Assembly: GCF_030177935.1 (NCBI RefSeq)
Contig: NZ_CP089974.1
Span: 1,860,001-1,924,000 of the forward strand
Length of the DNA stretch: 64,000 bases
Reading direction: 5' to 3'
Source of the DNA: Moraxella haemolytica
GTDB taxonomy: Bacteria; Pseudomonadota; Gammaproteobacteria; Pseudomonadales; Moraxellaceae
Shown one piece after another: positions 45,858-55,747 of the stretch. The position numbers and the translations under genes are program-made. Within the stretch, counting starts at the first letter, position 1; the number at the start of each line of letters is the position of its first letter. Under the pieces are notes generated by a model. That model was not told the DNA's origin and made no database searches. It saw nothing but the letters and a program-made list of their open reading frames with translations.

Positions 45858-47339
45858 TTACTCAAACCACGATTGGCGTGCACTCATGATAAGATCGCCT
45901 GCAAGTTTACTATCTAGACCTTCAATGTCCTCAATGTCAAATACCGCCTGCTCTGCCAAATCGTCTAGCGTAATAACATCACGCTCAGCCAATTTATAGG
46001 CAATCTCAGTGGTCATGCCTTCTAAAGCAAGCAACTCAGCACTTGTTTCTTTGATGTTCTTTTGTTTTTCAAGCTCATCAGCGATGACGATTTCTTTGGC
46101 ACGCTCTTGAATGGTGGCAATCACTTCATCGTCCAAACCGTCAATATCATAGAAAGTCTCAACAGGTACATAAGCGACTTCTTCAATGCTAGAAAACCCA
46201 ATCTCCGCCAGTGCCTCTGCCAAGTCTCTATCCACCTCTAAACGCTCGTAGAATAGGCTGATGGTCGCCTCCGATTCTGACGCTTGACGCTCTAGGTATT
46301 CAGACTCTAGCATCATGTTAAGTTTATAGCCTGTCAGTTCTGATGCTAGGCGAACATTTTGTCCTTGTGAGCCGATGGCACGAGCCAACTGGTCATTGGT
46401 AGCAAAGATAATATCGGCAGTTTTGGCGTCTTCATCTAGTACAAGGCTTGACACATCGGCAGGCTCTAAGGCACTGATGATGTACTGGGCAGGGTCATCG
46501 CTCCACACCACGACATCAACACGCTCACCGTCTAGCTCTTGCTGTACCGCTTGGATACGAGTGCCACGCATACCAATACACGCACCCACAGGGTCAATGC
46601 GATGGTCATTGGTTTTTACAGAAATCTTGGCACGCATACCTGGCAGACGAGCCACATCACGAATCTCAATGATGCCCTCGCTAATCTCTGGCACTTCTTT
46701 GGTCATCAAGGCAATCAGCATATCTTTGTTTGTACGAGACAATAAAAGCTGTGAGCCACGACCATCACGGTTCACTTGATACAATAAAGCGGTTACTCGT
46801 GATTTTGGACGCAACATCTCTCTTGGCAAAGACTGTTCTTTGGCAAGATAGCCCTCAGCATTCTCGCCTAAGTCAATCACATAGCCATCACGGCTTTGTT
46901 TTTTGACCTCGCCTGTGATTAGCTCGCCAATGCGTGCTTCAAAAGCATCGGCAACCAATGCACGCTCTGCTTCACGAATCTTTTGTATGATGACTTGCTT
47001 GGCTTGAGTAGCAGCGATACGACCAAACTCAATGGATTCAATTTGCTCTTCTTTGATATCGCCGATTTTCCACTCATTTTCATCCAAATCACTGATGGCA
47101 AGCTGACAAGCTGGCATCTCGTGATCTTCATCTGCCACAACCGTCCAATAACGGTAAGTGTCATAATCGCCCGTCTTACGGTCAATTGATACACGAATGG
47201 CAACTTCTGGCTGTTCGGTATAAACTTTTTTCTTGGTAGAGACAACCAACGCCTGCTCAATCGCCTCAAAAATATCTTCAGGATTTAGCCCTTTTTCGTT
47301 ACTTACCGTCTCAACAACGGTCAAAATCTCACGGCTCAT
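45858..47339 (-). CDS. nusA: Transcription termination/antitermination factor NusA
   Basis: RNA polymerase-associated elongation factor. 493 residues: N-terminal polymerase-binding domain, S1 (GELITGEVKKQSRDGYVIDL), two KH domains (VGACIGMRGTRIQAV; AIGSQGQNVRLASELTGYKL), and two C-terminal acidic helix-hairpin-helix repeats. Sits 59 bases after rimP and 158 before infB. Confidence 0.97.
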   Translation of the reverse strand: MSREILTVVETVSNEKGLNPEDIFEAIEQALVVSTKKKVYTEQPEVAIRVSIDRKTGDYDTYRYWTVVADEDHEMPACQLAISDLDENEWKIGDIKEEQIESIEFGRIAATQAKQVIIQKIREAERALVADAFEARIGELITGEVKKQSRDGYVIDLGENAEGYLAKEQSLPREMLRPKSRVTALLYQVNRDGRGSQLLLSRTNKDMLIALMTKEVPEISEGIIEIRDVARLPGMRAKISVKTNDHRIDPVGACIGMRGTRIQAVQQELDGERVDVVVWSDDPAQYIISALEPADVSSLVLDEDAKTADIIFATNDQLARAIGSQGQNVRLASELTGYKLNMMLESEYLERQASESEATISLFYERLEVDRDLAEALAEIGFSSIEEVAYVPVETFYDIDGLDDEVIATIQERAKEIVIADELEKQKNIKETSAELLALEGMTTEIAYKLAERDVITLDDLAEQAVFDIEDIEGLDSKLAGDLIMSARQSWFE

Positions 47340-47398
47340 ATAACACCCTTTGGGTTAATTTTCGGTTAATCTTATTGATAAATAAAGCACTAAAAGCA

Positions 47399-47896
47399 TC
47401 AGCCTTCATAGATCAAATGTGCTTTATCTACATTATTAAATTCAATCTCAAATTCTAGCTTATCTTCAGTAACAACCGTCATACTGCTCTCGCCTGCCGT
47501 CATCAAGCGACCTACGACCTTACGGCGTTTGGTATCGCCTTGTCCGATGGCGTGAATCAGACGCAAATTGACAATTTCACCGATGAATAAGGCAACTTGT
47601 TCAGGTGTGAATAGCGGACGGTCAAAGCCAGGACTTGACACCTCCAAAATATATTCGCCTGCAATCGGATCATGCACATCAAGCACACCTGACACTTGAT
47701 GATTGACCGCCGAACAATCCTCAATGGTGATATGCTCGCCATTGGCACGCTGTTTGGCATCGACCTCAATATAGATACGGAGCAAAGATTTGCGACCTTG
47801 TGGCATGAACTCAATACCCCACAGGTCAACACCGCACGCACGCACAGCAGGTGCGATCAGCTCGGTCAATTCAGCGATTTTACTCGATGGTTTCAT
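47399..47896 (-). CDS. rimP: Ribosome maturation factor RimP
   Basis: 30S assembly factor. 165 residues. [50 protein letters not shown] and the C-terminal SH3-like KRRKVVGRL form the family pattern. First protein gene after the initiator tRNA, the same order as metY-rimP-nusA-infB in E. coli. Confidence 0.95.
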   Translation of the reverse strand: MKPSSKIAELTELIAPAVRACGVDLWGIEFMPQGRKSLLRIYIEVDAKQRANGEHITIEDCSAVNHQVSGVLDVHDPIAGEYILEVSSPGFDRPLFTPEQVALFIGEIVNLRLIHAIGQGDTKRRKVVGRLMTAGESSMTVVTEDKLEFEIEFNNVDKAHLIYEG

Positions 47897-47962
47897 ATTG
47901 CTTGGTATGTCCTTTAATAAAAATGACCTGTTTGTATTGTATCATCTGTAAATGACAAATAC

Positions 47963-47996
47963 AAAAAAACCCACAAAACTCTTGTTGGTGGGCTTT
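47963..47996 (-). terminator. Terminator after tRNA-fMet
   Basis: Minus strand: AAAGCCCAC pairs with GTGGGTTTT, followed by a T7 run. It separates the tRNA from rimP, so rimP needs readthrough or its own promoter. Confidence 0.8.
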
Positions 47997-48077
47997 AGAT
48001 TTATTAGCCTAATCTTATCTGCTTGATAAGATACCCCATGTGTTACCAGTAGGTAAAAACAATAAGGATTTAAAAAG

Positions 48078-48154
<77 letters not shown>

Positions 48155-48169
48155 TCAATTTAGAACACT

Positions 48170-48197
48170 ATTCTATCATGATTTTTTAGGTTGTCAA
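48170..48197 (-). promoter_or_regulatory. Promoter of tRNA-fMet
   Basis: Minus strand TTGACA (48197-48192), 16-base spacer, TAGAAT (48175-48170), 15 bases before the tRNA. Confidence 0.85.
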
Positions 48198-48322
48198 GCG
48201 TTTTGTTAAAATTATTTGTATTCTAATGGCATGATAGATGGTTCATACTCTAATCGTGCCTCAGAACCGCACAGCACCATATTGGCAAGTTTTGCTTGAA
48301 CTGCTTAAAAGACCAAACCATT

Positions 48323-48350
48323 AAAAAACCGAATGACGAACATCACTCGG
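48323..48350 (-). terminator. Terminator after tRNA-Leu
   Basis: Minus strand CCGAGTGA pairs with TCATTCGG (one G-T) around a 6-nt loop, then six T residues. Confidence 0.82.
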
Positions 48351-48360
48351 CTAAAATATT

Positions 48361-48445
48361 TGGTGCGATCGGAGGGACTTGAACCCTCACGCCGTAAAGC
48401 ACTACCCCCTCAAGATAGCGTGTCTACCAATTCCACCACGATCGC
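48361..48445 (-). tRNA. tRNA-Leu, anticodon GAG
   Basis: 85 nt with long variable arm and encoded CCA. Acceptor GCGATCG/CGATCGC is fully paired. Anticodon stem CTATC/GGTAG encloses TTGAGGG, giving GAG. Between secG and tRNA-fMet, as leuU is in E. coli. Confidence 0.96.
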
Positions 48446-48457
48446 AAAGTAGCACTT

Positions 48458-48485
48458 ATTATAACGATAAATCTTAAAATATCAA
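48458..48485 (-). promoter_or_regulatory. Promoter of tRNA-Leu
   Basis: Minus strand TTGATA (48485-48480), 16-base spacer, perfect TATAAT (48463-48458), directly after the secG stop. Confidence 0.85.
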
Positions 48486-48495
48486 GTGATTTTTA

Positions 48496-48822
48496 TTAGT
48501 GCGTGTCTGTCGGTGTTTCGTTGGTGCTTGGCGTACTCATTGCTGGCATCGTGTGAGCCATAGGTATGTCAATACGGCGCTGGTCTTCTGCTTGACGCTG
48601 AGCGTACCAAGCCAAAACCAAACTGGTAACAAAAAACACCGTCGCTAGCACAGCAGTAGCACGAGTCATAAAATTGGCTGAGCCTGCTGCACCAAATACC
48701 GTGCCTGCTGCACCTGCACCAAATGACGCACCTGCATCAGCACCTTTGCCATGTTGCAACAAAATCAAGCCAACCATGGCGATGGCAACCACAATATGAA
48801 AAACCAATAATACTGTAAACAT
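48496..48822 (-). CDS. secG: Protein-export membrane protein SecG
   Basis: Small partner of SecYE. 108 residues with two membrane segments (LLVFHIVVAIAMVGLILLQ; AVLATVFFVTSLVLAW) joined by the Gly-rich GADAGASFGAGAAGTVFGA loop typical of SecG. Tail is polar and Thr/Pro-rich. Follows tpiA by 62 bases. Confidence 0.94.
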   Translation of the reverse strand: MFTVLLVFHIVVAIAMVGLILLQHGKGADAGASFGAGAAGTVFGAAGSANFMTRATAVLATVFFVTSLVLAWYAQRQAEDQRRIDIPMAHTMPAMSTPSTNETPTDTH

Positions 48823-48884
48823 AATCTAAAATCACTGCTTGATGATATTTTTCAATCTTAACTTTAAAACCAGCCCAAATGATA

Positions 48885-49622
48885 TCAGCTGAATGCTTGA
48901 GCGATGAGAGAGAAACTCTCTGCCTTTAATGACGCACCACCCACCAACGCACCATCAATCACTTCACAGGTGGCAAGCTCTTTGGCGTTGTTATCATTGA
49001 CGCTGCCACCATATAGCACACCCACATCATCAATGCCTTGGCTTGCCAAGTTCGCCTTAATGTGGCGGTGCGTAATCGCAACTTCATCAACTGTCGGCGT
49101 AAGCCCAGTGCCAATCGCCCACACAGGTTCATAAGCGATGAGTAGCTGTTGTTTAGGCACATCTAAGCCATGAAGCACAGACAACTGTTCGTCTAGCACC
49201 GCCAAGGTTTCGCCTTGATCGTACTGCGTCTTCGTCTCGCCAATACACAGCACCACAACCAAACCAACATCAATGGCGTGCCTAATCTTATCTGCTAGCA
49301 CCACATTCGTCTCGCCATGATAGCTACGGCGTTCTGAATGACCGATGAGAGTGAAGTTTGCACCCATATCAACCACTTGGGTGGCGGATACATCGCCTGT
49401 GAATGCACCCGTCTTGCCAAATGCACAGACATCTTGAGCACCCACCCAAACAGATAAGTCTTTTAAAATCTCTTTAACCGCCCCAAAATGCAAAAAAGTA
49501 GGACAACAACCAATATGGCAACTTGCCTGCTTTGATGCCAAACTGATGGCGTGAGCGAGTGCGGTGGCATCAGCGAGCGTTGCTGGGTTTAATTTCCAGT
49601 TACCAATGACATACTTAATCAT
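48885..49622 (-). CDS. tpiA: Triosephosphate isomerase
   Basis: Interconverts dihydroxyacetone phosphate and glyceraldehyde 3-phosphate. 245 residues. NWKLNP at the N terminus with the catalytic Lys, IGHSERR with the catalytic His, AYEPVWAIGTG with the catalytic Glu, and LYGGSVNDNNA phosphate loop. First gene of tpiA-secG, divergent from pilB. Confidence 0.97.
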   Translation of the reverse strand: MIKYVIGNWKLNPATLADATALAHAISLASKQASCHIGCCPTFLHFGAVKEILKDLSVWVGAQDVCAFGKTGAFTGDVSATQVVDMGANFTLIGHSERRSYHGETNVVLADKIRHAIDVGLVVVLCIGETKTQYDQGETLAVLDEQLSVLHGLDVPKQQLLIAYEPVWAIGTGLTPTVDEVAITHRHIKANLASQGIDDVGVLYGGSVNDNNAKELATCEVIDGALVGGASLKAESFSLIAQAFS

Positions 49623-49827
49623 GATAAGTCCTTTGATTGACCCCTACTTAAAAATAAATGCGGTTTATAAACAGGTCATTATAACGCATTTTTTTGATAA
49701 TACGCAGATTTTTTGTTGTTTTTTATCACAAACCGACAAAAAACATACTCACGATACAGCAAATATAGTATCATGTAGGGCATGATAGCAATCACTTTCG
49801 CCGATCACTTTGACCCATAATTTGTCC

Positions 49828-51507
49828 ATGAACGCATCATCTTTGACAGACTTATCACGGCTTTTATTAGACAAGCAACTACTCAGCTTAGCTCAGCTTA
49901 GCCAAGCCGAACAAGAATCCGCCAAGCAATCAATGAGCTTGGTGCGTTTTTTGGTTAGGCACGATTATCTACCTTCCAAGACCATTGCTCAGGCATTATC
50001 CGACGCCTTAGGCGAGACGATTGTAGATATTGATGAGATAGACCTATCCACCCTACCCAACGACCTTGTTGATGCCGAGCTACTCAATCGTCATGAAGTT
50101 CTAATCTTAGCACACAAAGATGGGCAGGTATTCATCGCTACTAGCAATCCACTTAGAACACAGATGATCAGTGAGATGGCTTTTGCCACCAATGCCCACA
50201 TCGTGCCTGTGTTGGTTGATGAGACTAAGCTGTCTTTTGTCATGCAAAGCCTACGGCTTGGGGCGTTTCATGGCTTTGGCACGCACGATGATGAACATGA
50301 TATCGATACCGCCCCCACCGATAATATTGATGCCCTACTAGAGACACCAACGGTAAAATTCGTCCAAAAAATCCTACAAGACGCCATCGCACTTGGGGCA
50401 TCCGACATACATTTTGAGCCGTTTGAGCACCATTATCAAGTCAGATTTCGCATTGATGGCGTCATGCAGGTTGTCGCCACACCGCCTAAGACTTCTAGCC
50501 GTCAGATCAGCACTCGCCTAAAAGTGATGGCTCAGCTTGACATCGCCGAATGCCGAAAACCCCAGGATGGCCGTATTAAGTTTTGGGCTAATGAACATGG
50601 TGGCAAGTCCATAGATTTTCGTATCAGCACCACACCGACCTTATTTGGCGAAAAGATTGTTCTACGGCTACTGGACTGCACCCAAGCAATCATTGGCATG
50701 GACGCATTGGGCATGAATGATGAACAAAAACACCTGTATCTGACCGCCCTAAAAAAATCACAAGGCATGATACTCATCACAGGTCCGACAGGCTCAGGCA
50801 AAACCATCTCACTATATACAGGGCTAGGTATCTTAAATCAGCCCACCATCAACATTCAGACAGTAGAAGACCCTGTGGAGATTCAGCTTGACGGCATCAA
50901 TCAAGTCAATATCCACCCAAAGATTGGGCTAGATTTTGCTGAGGTGTTGCGTGCCTTTTTACGCCAAGACCCAGATGTTATCATGGTGGGCGAGATTCGA
51001 GACATACAGACAGCAGAAATCGCCATCAAAGCCGCCCAAACAGGGCATTTGGTGTTGTCCACTTTGCACACCAACTCCGCCCTTGATGCGGTGATTCGCC
51101 TAAAAAACATGGGCGTTGCCACCTTTAATATCGCAAGCTCCATCAGTCTCATCATCGCCCAACGATTGGCTCGCAGACTCTGCCAACACTGCAAAAAACC
51201 TGTACAAATCCCCCACCAAAGCCTAACACAGCTTGGCTTTAGTGATACAGACATTGCACAGGCGACTTTCTTTGAGGCGGTGGGGTGTCATGCCTGCCGA
51301 GAGGGGTATCGTGGACGCATTGGTATCTATGAAGTACTGCCCATTACCCCCAAACTTGCCACACTCATCATGGCAGATACACCACGCCAAGAGCTTCAGG
51401 CATACGCCAACCGACAAGGCCATCAATCCATCAGGCAATCCGCCAAACAACAAGCCATGCTAGGCATCATCAGTTTACAAGAGATGGAAAGACTCACGCA
51501 TGACTAA
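49828..51507 (+). CDS. pilB: Type IV pilus assembly ATPase PilB (PilF)
   Basis: Hexameric cytoplasmic extension ATPase for type IV pili. About 559 residues. N-terminal MshEN-type domain, then Walker A GPTGSGKT near residue 319, Asp box and Walker B region LRQDPDVIMVGEIRD, His box STLHTNSALDAV, and a four-Cys zinc site (CQHCKKP ... CHACREGY). ATG at 49828 preferred over an upstream TTG. Overlaps pilC by eight bases; genes pilB-pilC-pilD-coaE form one run. Confidence 0.95.
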   Translation: MNASSLTDLSRLLLDKQLLSLAQLSQAEQESAKQSMSLVRFLVRHDYLPSKTIAQALSDALGETIVDIDEIDLSTLPNDLVDAELLNRHEVLILAHKDGQVFIATSNPLRTQMISEMAFATNAHIVPVLVDETKLSFVMQSLRLGAFHGFGTHDDEHDIDTAPTDNIDALLETPTVKFVQKILQDAIALGASDIHFEPFEHHYQVRFRIDGVMQVVATPPKTSSRQISTRLKVMAQLDIAECRKPQDGRIKFWANEHGGKSIDFRISTTPTLFGEKIVLRLLDCTQAIIGMDALGMNDEQKHLYLTALKKSQGMILITGPTGSGKTISLYTGLGILNQPTINIQTVEDPVEIQLDGINQVNIHPKIGLDFAEVLRAFLRQDPDVIMVGEIRDIQTAEIAIKAAQTGHLVLSTLHTNSALDAVIRLKNMGVATFNIASSISLIIAQRLARRLCQHCKKPVQIPHQSLTQLGFSDTDIAQATFFEAVGCHACREGYRGRIGIYEVLPITPKLATLIMADTPRQELQAYANRQGHQSIRQSAKQQAMLGIISLQEMERLTHD

Positions 51508-52735
51508 GCCCATTAAGCCCACCAAATACACCAAACCCACCAACAAAACCTACACCTACAAAGGCATAGGACTGCGTGGCGACAAGCTAAGTGGCGAGAT
51601 AGATGCCCCTACCTTGCACATGGCACGCCTACAACTACACAAAAAGAACATTGCCCCCACCAGTATTCGCCAAAAACACCGCTCGCTGACATGGACAAAA
51701 CCCATCAGCTCCACCGACATGACTCTATTTTTTCGGCAGATGTCCACCATGCTACTTTCAGGCATTGCCCTAACCAAAGCATTAGACACCGCCCAACAAA
51801 ACAGCAACAACCCCACACTAAAGACCGCCATCAGCACCATCAAAACCGATATTGAATCAGGCTTGAGTCTCGCCCACGCCCTAAAAAAACACACGGCGTT
51901 TGGTGGGCTGACTATCGCCTTGGTTGATGCAGGTGAACGCTCAGGCTGTCTTGATGTCATGCTCACACGCATCGCCCAATACCAAGAGCGACTAGAGACA
52001 CTCAAAAACAAGCTCAAAAAAGCCATGTATTACCCCATCTTTGTCATGGTGGTGGCAGTCATCGTAACTGTCATTTTACTCATTAAAGTTGTGCCGATTT
52101 TTGCTCAGATGTTTGGCAATCTAAACCAAGAGCTACCCCTACCCACTCGCATCATCATGACGATATCCGATGTACTGGTGGCTCATTTTTGGTCGCTAAT
52201 TACCATCATTTGTATCATTATGCTTGGGATAATTTGGTTAAAAAAAACCGACCGAATCTCTTGGCCATTATACCGCTTAAGCCTACAACTGCCCATCATC
52301 AAGACCATCACCATAAAAAGTGCCTTAGCTCGTTTTACCAGAACGCTCGCCACAACCTGCCAAGCAGGCATTCCACTCACCAACGCCATAGAACTATCTG
52401 CACAAGCAACCCATCATCACGCTTTCATCAAAGAGCTACAAGTCATCACAGATCAGGTGCAAGCTGGCAAAAAATTAGCCGATGCTCTAACCAAAAGCAC
52501 GCTGTTTTTGCCGATGACGGTGCAGATGATTCAGGTGGGAGAAGAAGCAGGCAGACTGCCCCAAATACTAGATACCATCGCAGATTATTATGACGACCAA
52601 GTCAATCAACACATAGACGGTCTGACAAGTTTGGTTGAACCTGCTGTGATGGCACTCTTAGGCGTGATTGTCGGCTTGGTCGTCATGGCAATCTATCTGC
52701 CCATCTTTCAAATGGGGGTAAACCCCCATGGATAA
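51500..52735 (+). CDS. pilC: Type IV pilus inner-membrane platform protein PilC
   Basis: 411 residues of the GspF/PilC family: two repeated cytoplasmic helical domains (FFRQMSTMLLSGIALTKALD; ALARFTRTLATTCQAGIPLT) and three membrane segments (MVVAVIVTVILLIKVVPIF and neighbours, and the C-terminal VMALLGVIVGLVVMAIYLPI). Anchors PilB to the pilus base. Overlaps both pilB and pilD, so coupled. Confidence 0.95.
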   Translation: MTKPIKPTKYTKPTNKTYTYKGIGLRGDKLSGEIDAPTLHMARLQLHKKNIAPTSIRQKHRSLTWTKPISSTDMTLFFRQMSTMLLSGIALTKALDTAQQNSNNPTLKTAISTIKTDIESGLSLAHALKKHTAFGGLTIALVDAGERSGCLDVMLTRIAQYQERLETLKNKLKKAMYYPIFVMVVAVIVTVILLIKVVPIFAQMFGNLNQELPLPTRIIMTISDVLVAHFWSLITIICIIMLGIIWLKKTDRISWPLYRLSLQLPIIKTITIKSALARFTRTLATTCQAGIPLTNAIELSAQATHHHAFIKELQVITDQVQAGKKLADALTKSTLFLPMTVQMIQVGEEAGRLPQILDTIADYYDDQVNQHIDGLTSLVEPAVMALLGVIVGLVVMAIYLPIFQMGVNPHG

Positions 52736-53522
52736 CATCAAAGCCCTATTATCCACCCTGCTCGCCCATCAGCCAACGCTTGCCATCTTGGTGGGTGTCA
52801 TCGGTCTTGTGATGGGTAGATTTATCAATATCATCGCTCATCGTACACCGATGACCATGATGAATCAGTGGTGGCATGAAGTGATGGCATTCATTCAGCA
52901 TGACGATCGCATTGATGACACCACCAAAGCACGCCTAGACAGCCTACATTTGCACAGCCATCGTGCAGATAGCCCCACCCACTCCAACCATCTCATCACC
53001 GCAATCACCGCCCTGCTATCCATGATGATCGCCCATCACTTTGGGGCGAATACTCAGATGCTACTGGCACTTGTTTTTGTGTGGTATTTGGTGGCATTGT
53101 CTTGTATTGATTGGCAAGTTAGGCTATTGCCTGACCGCCTGCTTGCACCACTGGGCATGATTGGACTGCTAGCCAATACCGCAGCGTTATTCACCACACC
53201 TGTGCTGTCAATATGGGGCTTGGTGGTGGGATTTGTGGTGTTTTGGGGTGTCAATGTGCTGTGCCGATGGTTCATTCATCAAGACGGCTTGGGGCTAGGC
53301 GATGCCAAACTGCTTGGAGTGCTTGGGGCGTGGCTTGGTGTGTCTGCCATACCCATCATTGTGCTAATCGCTTCATTGCTTGGCGTGATGGTCGGTGTCA
53401 TGGGTAGAGTCTTTGGCGGTCGTCATGACTCAACACTGGCTTTTGGCCCTTATCTGGCGATTGGCGGTCTGATTGCCATGCTTTTTGGCGAGCAATTTTG
53501 GGCATGGTATTTGATGGTCTAA
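52728..53522 (+). CDS. pilD: Type IV prepilin peptidase PilD, lacking the N-terminal zinc motif
   Basis: Inner-membrane aspartyl protease/N-methylase that processes type IV prepilins. 264 residues, about 25 shorter than typical. Catalytic aspartates are Asp128 (SCIDWQVRLLPD) and Asp192 (GLGLGDAKLLG, the GxGD motif). The usual cytoplasmic CxxC...CxxC zinc pairs are absent: the region after GRFINIIAHRTP has no Cys and is instead His-rich, and only two Cys occur in the whole protein. About seven or eight membrane segments. Confidence 0.92.
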   Translation: MDNIKALLSTLLAHQPTLAILVGVIGLVMGRFINIIAHRTPMTMMNQWWHEVMAFIQHDDRIDDTTKARLDSLHLHSHRADSPTHSNHLITAITALLSMMIAHHFGANTQMLLALVFVWYLVALSCIDWQVRLLPDRLLAPLGMIGLLANTAALFTTPVLSIWGLVVGFVVFWGVNVLCRWFIHQDGLGLGDAKLLGVLGAWLGVSAIPIIVLIASLLGVMVGVMGRVFGGRHDSTLAFGPYLAIGGLIAMLFGEQFWAWYLMV

Positions 53523-53573
53523 ACCAATCAATAGCCAATCAACATAAGCAATCAATCAAAACAAGAAATCATC

Positions 53574-54227
53574 ATGACACTCACCATCGGACTTACAGGC
53601 GGTATCGGCAGTGGTAAAAGTGCCGTCAGCGACTGGTTTGCACAACAACACATTGATGTCATTGATGCCGATGTCATCGCCCACACCATCAGTGCCAAAG
53701 GCAGTCCTGTTTTAGATGAACTGGTGGCGGTATTTGGCGAGTGGGTGATTGATGCCGATGGCAACTATCATCGCCCTGCCATGCGAGAGCATCTGCTGAC
53801 ACACCCAGACGACATCAACAAACTAAACACCATCACCCACCCACACATTCAGCACGCCATTCGCACCGCTTTGGCAAATAGCAACTCTGCCTATCGCATC
53901 TTATCTGTACCGCTGTTGGTTGAAGGCATGGGTCGCACGCCCAACCTTGCTCAGCTGTGTCAGCGTATCTTGGTGGTAGATGTACCACTGGATATACAAA
54001 GACAGCGTGCCATCAAGCGTGATGTCCACAAGCTATCGCACACCGACCAACTGGCGTATGTCAATGCCATCATCGCCAAACAAGCCACACGAGCACAACG
54101 GCTAGCAGTAGCCGATGACATCGTGGACAACAGCCAATCACTAGCTGAGCTATACCCACAGCTGCAAAGACTACATCAGCTGTATCTACAGCACGCATCA
54201 CAGATTAGCCACACCCCTTGTCCCTAA
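53574..54227 (+). CDS. coaE: Dephospho-CoA kinase
   Basis: Final step of coenzyme A synthesis. 217 residues. P-loop GLTGGIGSGKSAV at the N terminus, DADVIAH, and the lid region RQRAIKRD. Follows pilD by 51 bases, as in Pseudomonas and relatives. C-terminal tail is long and Leu/His/Gln-rich. Confidence 0.95.
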   Translation: MTLTIGLTGGIGSGKSAVSDWFAQQHIDVIDADVIAHTISAKGSPVLDELVAVFGEWVIDADGNYHRPAMREHLLTHPDDINKLNTITHPHIQHAIRTALANSNSAYRILSVPLLVEGMGRTPNLAQLCQRILVVDVPLDIQRQRAIKRDVHKLSHTDQLAYVNAIIAKQATRAQRLAVADDIVDNSQSLAELYPQLQRLHQLYLQHASQISHTPCP

Positions 54228-54244
54228 AACCAAAACACACCAAC

Positions 54245-54272
54245 AAAAAAGGGAGCTATCATCTCCCTTTTT
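54245..54272. terminator. Terminator after coaE
   Basis: AAAAAGGGAG pairs with CTCCCTTTTT around a 7-nt loop. It lies between convergent coaE and the fimbrial locus and can serve both strands. Confidence 0.9.
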
Positions 54273-54291
54273 AGAACACCACCGATACGGC

Positions 54292-55605
54292 TTAATAATA
54301 CGAGAAAGTAAACATCATCTCACCATTGACCTTACCTGGTACAATATCTTGAGTGTTAGTTCTAAAATATTTGGCGGTAAATGTTAAAGGATAGCTTCTT
54401 GCTCCATTTTGAGTATCTGCCTTATTGCCAAGCTTTTGCATATATCCTGTTTGTTTAGAGATTGCCTGCCCCAATGTACCTTGAGTTCCCGCATTGTACA
54501 CGACAGGACCAAATTTAACCGGTGTCTTACTGTCATTTAGATATACCTGAATACCAACATTTTGGGCAGTAGAACCCGCCGCAGGTGTTAGAACAGTGCC
54601 TGTATTATTCACATTGTTGTTATCGGTCAAAACAACCCAAGGTTCGACATCGACCCCTCGATCACAATTTAAATTCACGGTTGTCGTGCCGCCATATACT
54701 TCATTTCGTCCCCTTGCAAAGTGTCCAACACCAATCTTATCCAGCTTCACCGTCTGATCTTTTAACCCTGAATAGTCGCAAGTACGAGGCAAAAAGGTAA
54801 ACTCCATTCGTCTAATATTGATGGGGTAATCAATTTTTCCTGAAATCTTCCCCATCTCTGTATGCAATTTAAACATCCCTGCCACTTGTTCATTCACCAC
54901 AATAGTTTGACCAACAGCATCGGGTTTTAGCAGTATGATCTCAGATTGTATTCGAAAAGGGTGATTAGTACTCCGTCTGCGAATTTCATTCCAATAATTA
55001 CCCTTACGCCTATTGCCGGCTGTCTTATAACCATCATTCACCATCGTATTCGGCTGCCCTGCAGCCCCCACCCCCATCCATAGACGAAGTCCAACTGTTT
55101 TCGTGGGTTCTAGTTCGTAAATAGTCTGCCCACCTATCGTGGTTATAATCGGTAGAGTAACCGTAACATCCGCACCTAAAGTCCAAGGTGCTGTTCCCCC
55201 ACGATATTGCGTATCATTCCTCGGCGTACCAGAAATCCATAAATTAATTTGAGAGGTTTGCCTACCTAGTGAATGGTTAAGCGTCAATGTATCTCTAGGG
55301 TAGCTAACCGTACCCTGTGCTGAAATCACTATACGCTGACCTCGAGTATTTCGGTCAAAAATGCACAACTCACTCGGTAAGCCATTACCTTCCTCAATCA
55401 CAACAATATCATTACCGACACCGGCAGGACGAGACTGGATTCTAGCTCGACATGCCCACACAGTCATCCCTTGATTGTGTTCTCAAATTCCTTCGGTCGG
55501 TGCAGCTGCCTGAGCAAACGCCGTTTCCAAATTTAATCCACAAAAAAGAGCGACCGAAAGTTGTAACAAGTGGCGTGAAAATAAAGAAGATTGACCAAAT
55601 TTCAT
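54292..55605 (-). pseudogene. Chaperone-usher fimbrial adhesin, interrupted by an in-frame stop
   Basis: The start at 55605 gives a signal peptide (MKFGQSSLFSRHLLQLSVAL, continuing to AFAQAAAPTEGI) and then a TGA at 55485-55483. The same frame continues without interruption for 391 residues from 55467 (MTVWACRARIQSRPAG) to 54292. The downstream part looks like a tip adhesin: variable lectin-like front, then a pilin-like end with paired Cys (RTCDYS ... LNCDRG) and the C-terminal strand MMFTFSYY for strand exchange. The downstream ATG alone would yield a protein without a signal peptide. Last gene of the locus. Confidence 0.75.
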
Positions 55606-55747
55606 CGTTATTCCTATCTGTTTGGCAAAATGCCGAAAATATCAAACTTGTGCTTTTTATTGTTTTAACCGGACTGATTAGCCGGTCTATCAGCAGGGGC
55701 GATTCGCCCCACACAAGCGGTATGATGATACGATTTTTACCAAAGGG

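Noticed and set aside
55483-55485. TGA in the adhesin as a recoded (selenocysteine or readthrough) codon
   Set aside because: Sits at the signal-peptide junction of a fimbrial protein with no selenocysteine logic, in a locus full of other lesions; a nonsense mutation is simpler.
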